10,036 nucleotides of DNA from Verrucomicrobiota bacterium (lineage in GTDB: Bacteria; Verrucomicrobiota; Verrucomicrobiia; Chthoniobacterales; UBA10450), in the NCBI GenBank assembly GCA_003219995.1, contig QHRC01000081.1:7758-17793 (forward strand), read 5' to 3'. The notes under the pieces are model-generated. The model did not search any database, was not told the origin of the DNA, and saw only the letters and a list, made by a program, of their open reading frames with translations. Positions within the stretch are counted from its first letter, which is position 1, and each line of letters opens with the position of its first letter. This document shows, in pieces, positions 1 through 6,633 of this stretch. Position numbers and translations under genes: made by a program.

Positions 1-2
1 AG

Positions 3-1256
3 GCGCTAGGGAAAATGTGGATGATGGGACGATTGGCCAAGGAGCGGCCGCAGGTGGTCTTCGGCTTCCTTGGCTGTATGGCCCAGGCACGCGGCGCGTC
101 ACTCCTGAAAGGCTTGCCGCATGTCGATTTTGTCGTGGGCACGCAAAAATTCCATCGGGTGGCTGATTACGTCGAAGAACTCGTGGCGCGAAAATCCGCA
201 GTTGTCGCCGGGGTCGCCGACCCCGGCCAGAGAAGAATGGACGATCCGCGTTTTTCGATAGTCGATGTTTCCGAGGAAAGCGGATCGCAATCGACAATTC
301 GGGACCAGCAACTCTCGCCCAAACAGGCGACCGCTTTCGTTTCGATCATGCAAGGCTGTAACATGCGTTGCACATTTTGCATCGTCCCGCAGACCCGCGG
401 CGCCGAGCGCAGCCGTTCTATCGAAGAAATTGTGCGCGAAATTCGCGACCTCGTTTCGCGCGGCGTCAAAGAAGTCACGCTGCTCGGACAAATCGTTAAT
501 CTTTTTGGTCGCCACGAGTTTCCGAAGATCGACAATAAAAGTCCATTCGTGCAATTACTTGAAGCCGTCCATGAGATCGATGGGCTCGACCGACTTCGTT
601 TCACCTCACCGCATCCGATCGGTTTTCGCGACGACCTCCTCAACGCAATTGCCCGGCTGCCCAAACTGGCCGATCACGTTCATCTGCCGCTTCAATCGGG
701 TTCCAATAAAATCTTGAAAGCGATGCACCGGACGTATAGCGCGGAGAAATATGTCGATCTGATCCATCGCCTCCGGCAAGCGCGCGATGGGATCGCGATT
801 ACCACCGATGTGATTGTCGGTTTTCCCGGGGAAACGGAGACTGATTACAAACAAACACGCGAGCTTGTCGAACAAATCCAATTCGACAACGCCTTTATAT
901 TTCGCTATTCCCCGCGGCGCGATACGCCTGCTGCGGAGATGGGCGATCAAATCGACGAAAGCGTTAAAGAACAGCGCAATCAAGATTTGCTCCGGGTCGT
1001 AGATGAATCAGCACGCCGGGCGGGAGAGCGCCTGATCGGTCGCAATGTCGAAGTTCTTTGCGAAGGCCAGAGCAAAACAAATCCGGCACGATTGATGGGG
1101 CGCACGCGGACGAACAAGATCGTCGTGTTCCCGCCTTCACCGACGCTACGGCGGGCAGGCGAAGGCGAGGATGAACTGGTTGGAGAGCTTGTGGATGTCC
1201 GAATCGAGCGCGCCAATGGATTCAGCTTGTATGGAACGCCAGCCGTGCAAACCTGA
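3..1256 (+). CDS. miaB: tRNA-2-methylthio-N6-dimethylallyladenosine synthase MiaB (5' partial)
   Basis: This radical-SAM enzyme adds a methylthio group to N6-isopentenyl-adenosine at position 37 of tRNAs that read UNN codons, in the cytoplasm. The frame is open to the window edge, so roughly the first 60 residues, which should carry two of the three N-terminal cluster cysteines, lie outside. Numbering from the ATG at position 15, the third such cysteine is C21 in FGFLGCMAQ. The radical-SAM CxxxCxxC motif is C115/C119/C122 in QGCNMRCTFC, followed by the family motif IVPQTRGAERSR. The C-terminal TRAM domain starts near residue 345 (RNVEVLCEG) and ends at the typical GFSLYGTP. The TRAM domain carries an extra Pro/Arg/Gly/Glu-rich loop encoded by a palindrome at 1132-1167. 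The usual LLGQNVN reads LLGQIVN. MiaB is favoured over RimO by the TRAM sequence. The next gene starts 24 bp downstream, so co-transcription is likely. Confidence 0.93.
   Translation, partial: ALGKMWMMGRLAKERPQVVFGFLGCMAQARGASLLKGLPHVDFVVGTQKFHRVADYVEELVARKSAVVAGVADPGQRRMDDPRFSIVDVSEESGSQSTIRDQQLSPKQATAFVSIMQGCNMRCTFCIVPQTRGAERSRSIEEIVREIRDLVSRGVKEVTLLGQIVNLFGRHEFPKIDNKSPFVQLLEAVHEIDGLDRLRFTSPHPIGFRDDLLNAIARLPKLADHVHLPLQSGSNKILKAMHRTYSAEKYVDLIHRLRQARDGIAITTDVIVGFPGETETDYKQTRELVEQIQFDNAFIFRYSPRRDTPAAEMGDQIDESVKEQRNQDLLRVVDESARRAGERLIGRNVEVLCEGQSKTNPARLMGRTRTNKIVVFPPSPTLRRAGEGEDELVGELVDVRIERANGFSLYGTPAVQT
1132..1167. repeat. Short palindrome inserted in frame within the miaB TRAM domain
   Basis: A perfect 7-bp inverted repeat, CGCCTTC (1132-1138) and GAAGGCG (1161-1167), encloses a 22-bp centre that itself contains CCG/CGG (1140-1142/1149-1151). 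It is read in frame as PPSPTLRRAGEGE. It falls between the TRAM strands NKIVVF and ELVGELVDV, where MiaB proteins normally have only a few residues. I infer a REP-like element that inserted without breaking the frame, adding about 10 residues. The insertion itself is an inference from remembered family sequences. Confidence 0.65.
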
Positions 1257-1280
1257 CGCCCGTTTAACGGCAATCGCGGC

Positions 1281-1829
1281 ATGATTTACCACCTATCTCT
1301 GCAACTCGCCGGGGTAATCGCGGGAGCGTTTCTGATTTTGATGAGTTTGCCCGGCCTGCTCAAACCCGATCTCGCCGGTGTGGCGCAACGATTTCCGCGT
1401 TCCCGAGTCGCCGGCGTTGTTTTGCTCACGGTCGATCTTATCTGGTTTGTGTGGCTACTCGCCACGATCGATATGGGTGAATTCGCCGCGTTTCGCAAAC
1501 CGCTTCTCATTTTTTTTCCGATCCTTTATGTACTGACTCTTCTCTTTGTCTGGGAATTTCTCGCGGTACGTGCGCTCGGCATTTTTTGTCTGCTTGCGGC
1601 CGAACCGTTGCTCGACGCGGCGTTTCTGCGTTACGAAGCGAGCCGCTTGCTTATCACGGTATTCGCTTATCTGCTCGTTGTCGCCGGGCTGTTCTGGGTT
1701 ATGATCCCGTACTTGCTTCGCGATCAAATCAACTGGAGCACGCGCAGCGCCGGACGCTGGCGCTTGATGCATGGCGTGGCATTAGTTTACGGCGCGGTCA
1801 TTCTCGCATTCGCATTTTTGCGGTATTAA
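1281..1829 (+). CDS. Six-span integral membrane protein of unknown function
   Basis: I do not recognise this 182-residue protein. It is strongly hydrophobic, with about six predicted membrane segments near residues 7-26, 43-62, 73-92, 95-115, 121-144 and 162-180, and short polar connectors such as LKPDLAGVAQRFPRSR (27-42) and LRDQINWSTRSAGRWR (146-161). There is no signal peptide or recognisable catalytic motif. Charged residues inside or beside segments (D52, E92, E108, D112) might be functional. It starts 24 bp after miaB with no visible Shine-Dalgarno sequence, and the ATG is the first in frame. Codon use and base composition match the neighbours, so it looks like a native gene co-transcribed with miaB. 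It ends six bases before a palindromic element at 1835. Confidence 0.75.
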   Translation: MIYHLSLQLAGVIAGAFLILMSLPGLLKPDLAGVAQRFPRSRVAGVVLLTVDLIWFVWLLATIDMGEFAAFRKPLLIFFPILYVLTLLFVWEFLAVRALGIFCLLAAEPLLDAAFLRYEASRLLITVFAYLLVVAGLFWVMIPYLLRDQINWSTRSAGRWRLMHGVALVYGAVILAFAFLRY

Positions 1830-1834
1830 GAATT

Positions 1835-1918
1835 TGTAGCGACAGTCGGCGCCTGCGGTGAGCGCAGTCGAATCCGACCGTCGTCCCAACAGGCCGGCGC
1901 TCATAGAGCGCCGCTACA
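1835..1918. repeat. 84-bp palindromic element with terminal inverted repeats and two hairpins (element 1)
   Basis: Perfect 7-bp terminal repeats TGTAGCG (1835-1841) and CGCTACA (1912-1918) bound the element. Inside are two hairpins. The left one pairs GTCGG (1845-1849) with CCGAC (1874-1878) around CTGCG/CGCAG (1853-1857/1863-1867). The right one is a perfect 7-bp stem, GGCGCTC-ATA-GAGCGCC (1896-1912). The element fills nearly the whole gap between the membrane-protein stop (1829) and the glycosyltransferase ATG (1927). It has the same architecture as the elements at 4061 and 6633. In-frame starts upstream of 1927 lie inside it and are unlikely to be real. A non-autonomous mobile repeat (REP/MITE-like) is inferred. 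Confidence 0.7.
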
Positions 1919-1926
1919 GAAAACGA

Positions 1927-2830
1927 ATGAAACGGATTCTCGTGATCCGGGGCGGTGCGATTGGCGATTTCATTTTAACATTGCCGACGCTGAAGGCGTT
2001 GCGTGACGCTCGGTTACAAAAATACCGCGGTTCTAGCGGAGCGCCGGTTTTACGCGCAAGCCGTCCGCTCAATCGAATACGGACCGCTCGCGAGCTTTTT
2101 CGCCAAGAACTCGGTACCTTCTGCGGATCTGGCCGATTATTTCGCGAGTTTCGATTTACTCATCAGTTATCTTTACGATCCCGACGGTATTTTTGAGATG
2201 AATCTGCGCCGGTGCGGCGTCGAAAATCTGATTTGTGGCCCGGCTAAAATCGACAGCAGCAAGCACGCGGCCGAACAGCTCGCCCGCCCGATCCGAGAGA
2301 TCGGAGTATCAGTCAGCGATTTCGCGGCCAAATTGTATCCTTCGAGGGAGGATCGACATGTTGCGGCGAAATTTGTCGGCGATGATGCGGGCCCTATCAT
2401 CGCCTTTCATCCCGGCAGCGGGAGTGAAAAGAAAAATTGGCCGCTCGAAAATTGGATCGCTCTCGGAAATCACTTGCTCAGCCAGAAAGCTTTTGGCGGA
2501 TCAATCATGATTGTTTCCGGCGAGGCAGACGACGATCAAGTCGCGCGGCTCGAATCGATTTGGACAAATCGACGCGTTCGCTTTGCCAGGAGCTTACCAT
2601 TGCCGCATCTCGCAGCCCTTCTCGAAAATGCGATCTTTGTCGGACATGACAGCGGAATTTCGCATCTCGCCGCGGCAGCCGGCGCAAACTGCATTTTGCT
2701 GTTCGGCCCCACAGATCCGGAAGTTTGGGGACCGAGAAATAAGAACGTGCAAGTGATTCAGGCACCGGAAGGCGATTTAGACGCCTTAGATTTCACGGCC
2801 GTGCGCGAAGCGCTGGAAAATGTAACGTAA
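1927..2830 (+). pseudogene. GT9/heptosyltransferase-like gene broken by a small frameshifting deletion
   Basis: Family GT9 enzymes transfer ADP-heptose-type sugars in lipopolysaccharide core assembly at the cytoplasmic face of the inner membrane. The start is clear: ATG at 1927 gives MKRILVIRGGAIGDFILTLP, the typical GT9 N-terminus. After LKALRD (to about 2008) the homology moves to the +1 frame and continues as LGYKNTAVLAERRFYA to the stop at 2828-2830. Later motifs are intact: IAFHPGSGSEKKNWP, the donor-site signature GHDSGISHLAAAAG, and LFGPTDPEVWGP. The eight or so residues that normally join ALRDA to the second strand (FPDAxIEI in relatives, from memory) are missing, which fits a loss of about 26 nt. 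That size argues against a single-base sequencing error. The downstream frame has a GTG at 2003, but starting there would omit the first Rossmann strand. A heptosyltransferase (WaaF/WaaC-like) is the nearest guess; the exact acceptor is unknown. Confidence 0.75.
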
Positions 2831-2857
2831 CCGTCCCGGTTGCGATTTCGTGGGAAA

Positions 2858-2876
2858 CGCAAGCGAGACGCTTGCG
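2858..2876. terminator. Hairpin between convergent GT9 gene and dnaN
   Basis: The perfect 8-bp stem CGCAAGCG/CGCTTGCG with loop AGA occupies most of the 52-bp gap between two convergent stop codons (2830 and 2883). It would fold in transcripts from either strand. There is no T-tract on either side, so it is not a canonical intrinsic terminator. A bidirectional stop, an mRNA 3'-end stabiliser or a remnant of a dispersed repeat are all possible. Confidence 0.4.
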
Positions 2877-2882
2877 CTACCA

Positions 2883-3980
2883 TTACGCGCTGATGCGCAT
2901 CGGCATCAGGACATAAAGAAACGGCGTCTGGATTTTTACCACGCCCGGACTCATTTCATCGATCAAATCGAGAAAAATCTCGTCTTCGGTCAGATTGCGC
3001 AATGGCGCCATCAAGAATTCCGGATTAAAAGCGATGGAAAAATCGCGTCCTTTGTAAGCGACGGGAAGGGATTCCTTGGCTTCGCCGACCTCCGGGGTGT
3101 TGGCGGTGATCTCGATGTTGTTCTTACTAAAGTTGAGTTTGATCGAGTTCGACTTTTCGCTGGCGAGCAGGGAAACGCGCCGCAACGAATTCAGGAAAGT
3201 CTCGCGCTCGAGCGTGACGCGCTCTTTCGCCTCTGATGGGATGACCTGCTTGTAATTCGGATAGTTGCCTTCAATCAACTTGGAGACGAGCAACGTGTTG
3301 TTGAGATCGAACGCAATCTGGCCGCTGCCGATACTCACTTTCACTTCGCCATCTTCGGCGAGCAGGCGCTGCAACTCCGTCACCGCTTTTGTCGGCACAA
3401 TAATGTCCGCTTCGTGGCTGCGCGGGAACTCCAGTTCGATGTCGAGCATCGCAAGACGGCGGCCGTCCGTCGCCACAAGGGTAAGCTTGTTCTCCTTAAA
3501 GCTGAAAAGCACGCCGTTGAGCACATAGCGCGTCTCATCGGTCGAAATGGCATACGAAGTTTTACGCAAGCCGTCGCGCAAATCCTTTTGCCGGATGGTG
3601 ACGACCTTGGCGTCTTCGAATTTCGGCAGCGGCGGAAATTCTTCCTCGGGCAAGCCGAGAATTTTGAAAAAACTTTGCCCACTCCGGATCGACGCAGTGT
3701 TTTTTCCATCAACATCGAATTGGATTTCGCTCGAGGGCAGCTCGCGGATGATGTTGAAGAGGCGGCGCGCCGGCAGGGTGGTTGCGCCCTCTTTTTCCAC
3801 CTGCGCTTCGAAACTGCCGCGAACACCGACGTCAAGATCGGTCGTGGTAAGATGAACTTCGTTGCCGTTGGCTTGCAGCAACACGTTGGAAAGAATCGGC
3901 AGCGTGGTTCGAGTGCTGACCACGTTTTGGACTTGTTGCAGACCTTCGAGCAGCTTTTCTTTCGTGACGCTGAATTTCAT
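2883..3980 (-). CDS. dnaN: DNA polymerase III sliding clamp (beta subunit)
   Basis: The beta clamp dimerises around DNA and tethers the replicative polymerase and repair enzymes. At 365 residues it has the usual family length. The three clamp domains fall at about 1-120, 129-245 and 246-365. Recognisable segments are MKFSVTKEKLLEGL at the start, TTLPILSNVLL (25-35), LVATDGRRLAM (158-168), LIEGNYPNYKQVIP (225-238), and the C-terminal YVLMPMRISA that lines the ligand pocket. The ATG at 3978-3980 matches the family N-terminus exactly. There is no Shine-Dalgarno sequence just upstream (CTCCATGCCCTC precedes it on the coding strand). It follows dnaA in the same direction after a 156-bp gap that contains a palindromic element, so it may be co-transcribed with dnaA or have its own promoter in the remaining 80 bp. 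Confidence 0.97.
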   Translation of the reverse strand: MKFSVTKEKLLEGLQQVQNVVSTRTTLPILSNVLLQANGNEVHLTTTDLDVGVRGSFEAQVEKEGATTLPARRLFNIIRELPSSEIQFDVDGKNTASIRSGQSFFKILGLPEEEFPPLPKFEDAKVVTIRQKDLRDGLRKTSYAISTDETRYVLNGVLFSFKENKLTLVATDGRRLAMLDIELEFPRSHEADIIVPTKAVTELQRLLAEDGEVKVSIGSGQIAFDLNNTLLVSKLIEGNYPNYKQVIPSEAKERVTLERETFLNSLRRVSLLASEKSNSIKLNFSKNNIEITANTPEVGEAKESLPVAYKGRDFSIAFNPEFLMAPLRNLTEDEIFLDLIDEMSPGVVKIQTPFLYVLMPMRISA

Positions 3981-4060
3981 GAGGGCATGGAGCGCTTAAG
4001 ATGTAAGGCCTTCGATTTTATTCGGCAACCGCAAACTCTTCCGCGCTAAGATCGACAAGC

Positions 4061-4142
4061 AGGTAGGGTCGGTTCACCTGAACCGCCCGTTTGCGCGTGA
4101 TAATCTCCATGAGCGGGCGATTGGGGTCAATCGCCCCTACCT
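4061..4142. repeat. 82-bp palindromic element at the 3' end of dnaA (element 2)
   Basis: Perfect 8-bp terminal repeats AGGTAGGG (4061-4068) and CCCTACCT (4135-4142) enclose two hairpins. The first is CGGTTCA/TGAACCG (4070-4076/4079-4085). The second is a perfect 9-bp stem, GGGCGATTG/CAATCGCCC (4115-4123/4128-4136), with loop GGGT. An alternative stem, CGCCCG/CGGGCG (4084-4089/4114-4119), could compete. The right terminus overlaps the dnaA stop codon (TAG, complement of 4137-4139), so the element appears to supply the end of dnaA. It lies in the transcript between dnaA and dnaN. Confidence 0.75.
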
Positions 4143-5495
4143 CTGCAACGAACTGTCGATGAAAGAAATTGTCTGACGAAGGCTGTCCTGCTCGCCCATG
4201 CGCTTCTTCACCAGCTTGCAGGCATGAAGGACCGTGCCGTGATCGCGCCCGCCAAATGCGTCGCCGATCTCGTTGAGCGATGCTTTCGTGAGCTCGCGCG
4301 CCAAATACATCGCGACCTGGCGGGGAAAGGCAATATTGGCTGGGCGCCGTTTGCTCGTCATGTCGGCCAGACGCACATCGAAATGTTCGGCCACCCGCCG
4401 TTGAATTTGCTCGATCGTAATGGAATGCCGCGCTTCCTCCTGCAAAATGTCCTTGAGCAGATGTTCGACCACTTCCTGGGTGAGCTCCTTGCCACTGAGT
4501 GAAGCAAAGGAGGCGACGCGCATGAGCGCACCTTCCAGACGACGCACGTTTGTGCGAATGCGATTGGCCAGAAATTCGAAAACATCATCGCGCAGTTTGA
4601 TCTGCATCGTCCGTGCTTTCTTGCGCAGAATCGCCATGCGCGTCTCGATGTCCGGTGGCTGAAGCTCAGCGGTCAGTCCCCATTCAAAGCGCGAAACGAG
4701 CCGCTTTTCCAGGTTTGTGATCTCCGACGCAGGCCGGTCGCTTGAGAGCACGATCTGTTTATGACCGTCAAACAGGGTGTTGAAGGTGTGAAAGAATTCT
4801 TCCTGCGAGCGTTCCTTGCCGCCGAGAAATTGAATGTCGTCGATCAAAAGCAGATCGGCCTGGCGATAACGCTTTCGGAATTTTACCAGATTGCTGTGTT
4901 GAATCGCGTCGATGAATTCGTTGATGAACAGTTCGCTCGAGAGATACATCACCTTCGCACCTTTCTTTTTCGCCCACACATATTGGCCGATCGCCTGCAT
5001 GAGGTGCGTCTTGCCCAGGCCCACGCCGCCGTAAATAAACAGCGGGTTATAAGTCCTCGCCGGTAACTGCGCGACCGCCAGACTGGCCGCATGAGCGATC
5101 TCGTTGTTAGGACCAACGACAAACGATTCGAACGTGTTTCGTGGATTGAGCCCGAGCGCGCTGCCGACTGGTTTCGTGTCGCGAGGCGAGTCTGAGGCCA
5201 CCTCTTTCAATGCCGCCGCGTCTTCAGCCACCTGGACTGACGTTCCAGGCGGCAAAGAGAATTTTACTTCGCGCGGGCCGCCGAAAGCAGTGACGATGGC
5301 CGCTTGCAGGGCAGCCATGTGATTACTCTCGATCCAAAATTGGTAGATGTTGTTTGGAACACGAAAAGTGAGCGAGTTGGCGGTGACGTCAATCAATTCC
5401 ACGGCGGAAAACCAGCGCTTGAACGTATCGGCGCTGACCTGTGGCTTTAAAGCGGCGGACAATCGTTGCCACAATTGAGTACAATTCTCGTTCAT
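4137..5495 (-). CDS. dnaA: Chromosomal replication initiator protein DnaA
   Basis: DnaA binds 9-bp boxes at oriC and, as an ATP-bound filament, opens the origin and recruits the helicase. All four domains are visible in 452 residues: domain I (about 1-80, starting MNENCTQLWQRLSAAL), a variable linker (81-115), the AAA+ core (from NPRNTFESFVVG at 117), and a helix-turn-helix domain IV (about 355-452). Walker A is GGVGLGKT (156-163), Walker B LLLIDD (215-220), and the arginine finger is probably R269 in RLVSRFEWGL. The DNA-binding signature is GGRDHGTVLHACKLV (415-429); the first Thr of the common RDHTTVLHA is Gly here. The ATG at 5493-5495 fits the normal N-terminus and has no Shine-Dalgarno sequence. 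The stop codon lies in a palindromic element. dnaN follows, and a long AT-rich gap precedes it. Confidence 0.98.
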   Translation of the reverse strand: MNENCTQLWQRLSAALKPQVSADTFKRWFSAVELIDVTANSLTFRVPNNIYQFWIESNHMAALQAAIVTAFGGPREVKFSLPPGTSVQVAEDAAALKEVASDSPRDTKPVGSALGLNPRNTFESFVVGPNNEIAHAASLAVAQLPARTYNPLFIYGGVGLGKTHLMQAIGQYVWAKKKGAKVMYLSSELFINEFIDAIQHSNLVKFRKRYRQADLLLIDDIQFLGGKERSQEEFFHTFNTLFDGHKQIVLSSDRPASEITNLEKRLVSRFEWGLTAELQPPDIETRMAILRKKARTMQIKLRDDVFEFLANRIRTNVRRLEGALMRVASFASLSGKELTQEVVEHLLKDILQEEARHSITIEQIQRRVAEHFDVRLADMTSKRRPANIAFPRQVAMYLARELTKASLNEIGDAFGGRDHGTVLHACKLVKKRMGEQDSLRQTISFIDSSLQR

Positions 5496-6114
5496 AGCGA
5501 CTTGTTAACAGCGTTACACAATTGCCACAAAGGCCTTTACCGAGGGAAATTGGTCAGCGAACCGAGGCCGATGCTTGGGCGATGCTGCACCTGCAACCCA
5601 GGGGAAACGTTCGGAAAAAACACCAAAAATGCCTAGATACGAGGGGAAAGCGCTCAGGGCGCACTTCGGCAACGGCAGGGTTGCGGCAAGATCGACATCT
5701 GATTTGCGTCGTCGGTATAGAAAGGTTAAGGCCTCGCTCATTCTCGCTGTTAGGAGTTTTACCAGAAGCTGTTCACATCTTATTCACATCCACTCCCTTT
5801 TCGCCCTGCCAGCGGCTTCAGATTAGAAACCGCCGCCTACATCGACAAGAAAAAATCTGAATTTTATTTTCGCCGCACATCAAAAAAATCTTGACTGAAA
5901 AATCAAAACGAGCGTGGCCGAAAATGGCAAAAATGATCCCTTCGTGCGAATTTGACTCCGGAAGTTGACCGAATTAGCGCACACGGGCATTTTTGCCCCC
6001 TTTGAAGCACATTTCGCCTTCATTCCACGTGCCGGAGATGAATTTGAACCAAATTAGAATAGCGAACTGGCAATCCGGGCCCGCTGTTTCTTCCCGGTCG
6101 CGGGCAAAATAGCC
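5496..6114. other. Gene-free region upstream of dnaA, candidate chromosomal origin (oriC)
   Basis: No convincing gene lies in these 619 bp between divergent dnaA and the secreted-protein gene. Frames open here have no family features. The region holds one exact match to the DnaA-box consensus TTATNCACA (5780-5788), a 7/9 match 11 bp to its left (CTGTTCACA, 5769-5777), and weak 6/9 matches at 5512-5520 and 5521-5529. A distinctly AT-rich tract (about 5846-5910, with A and T runs) lies 60 bp to the right and could be the unwinding element. Placement beside dnaA-dnaN is typical of bacterial origins. Only one perfect box is visible, so this is a candidate. The dnaA promoter should also be here, but I cannot place it. 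Confidence 0.4.
5769..5788 (+). promoter_or_regulatory. Tandem DnaA-box-like sites
   Basis: TTATTCACA at 5780-5788 fits the DnaA-box consensus TTATNCACA exactly. CTGTTCACA at 5769-5777 matches seven of nine positions in the same orientation, start-to-start distance 11 bp, about one helical turn. They lie about 275 bp upstream of the dnaA start and may serve origin function, dnaA autoregulation or both. Confidence 0.45.
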
Positions 6115-6633
6115 ATGCGCATTTTTCTCGTCGTCTCGGTCGCGATTTTTGTCGGCATCTCGTCCATCCGTGCCGCCGATGAACTCCTCCCGCCATTCGG
6201 CTTTCGCTGGAACGATTCCATGGCGCGCGTGGAAGCGGTCTTAAAAGGCGCGAAAGCACAGATCTTGTCGCGCAAAAAAAAAGAAAGCGGCGAAGTGTGG
6301 ACCGTTGAAGGCCTCGTTCATCCCGGTTTGAAGCGCACGCTCTTTACTTTCAAGGGGAGATCGCTCTTCGGCGTCGAGCTGCAATACGAATATCCCGATT
6401 GGACGATCGAGCGTTACAACCAGCGCATGGGAGAAATCCGCAAATATTTCGACGAGAAGTACGGGACGGGCAAACTAGTCTCCCGCTCGCGCAACACCGA
6501 TACCGAAGTCATCCAAACACTGGTCGGCTACCAATGGGTGGTCGGCGCGACGATGCTCGAGCTCTTCTATTTCTCCGCCCAACACGACATGCTCGTCTTT
6601 CGCACGATCACGGTCGATTACAAAGCGCTTTGA
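6115..6633 (+). CDS. Small secreted protein of unknown function
   Basis: I do not recognise this 172-residue protein. Residues 1-21 look like a Sec signal peptide: MRIF, a hydrophobic core (LVVSVAIFVGIS), then an AxA-type end in SIRAADE with cleavage likely after A20 or A21. The mature part (about 150 residues) is soluble, mixed alpha/beta in appearance, with no cysteines, lipobox or transmembrane segment, and is rich in aromatic residues (FGFRWND, YEYPDWTIERYNQRM, YQWVVGATMLELFYF). A periplasmic location is inferred. The ATG at 6115 has no Shine-Dalgarno sequence. A TAGAAT hexamer at 6055-6060 resembles a -10 box but has no good -35 partner. The gene runs divergently from dnaA and converges on def. 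Its stop codon shares its last base with a palindromic element. Confidence 0.75.
   Translation: MRIFLVVSVAIFVGISSIRAADELLPPFGFRWNDSMARVEAVLKGAKAQILSRKKKESGEVWTVEGLVHPGLKRTLFTFKGRSLFGVELQYEYPDWTIERYNQRMGEIRKYFDEKYGTGKLVSRSRNTDTEVIQTLVGYQWVVGATMLELFYFSAQHDMLVFRTITVDYKAL

Noticed and set aside
1858..1926. N-terminal extension of the GT9 protein from an upstream start
   Set aside because: The extension would be encoded by palindromic element 1, whereas the ATG at 1927 gives the exact family N-terminus.
2003..2830. GT9 as an intact shorter gene starting at GTG 2003
   Set aside because: Such a protein would lack the first nucleotide-binding strand and GAIGD motif, which are present just upstream in another frame. 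Gene damage explains the data better.
3414..4049. 211-codon open frame on the + strand opposite dnaN
   Set aside because: It is the antisense of a clear dnaN gene; its translation has no family features and its length reflects codon bias on the other strand.
5514..5741. 75-codon open frame on the - strand upstream of dnaA
   Set aside because: It has no homology feature or start signal, and it overlaps other equally open frames. The region is better explained as regulatory or origin DNA.
5985..5998. GGGCA/TGCCC hairpin as a terminator
   Set aside because: The stem is only five base pairs with no gene ending nearby and no following T-tract.
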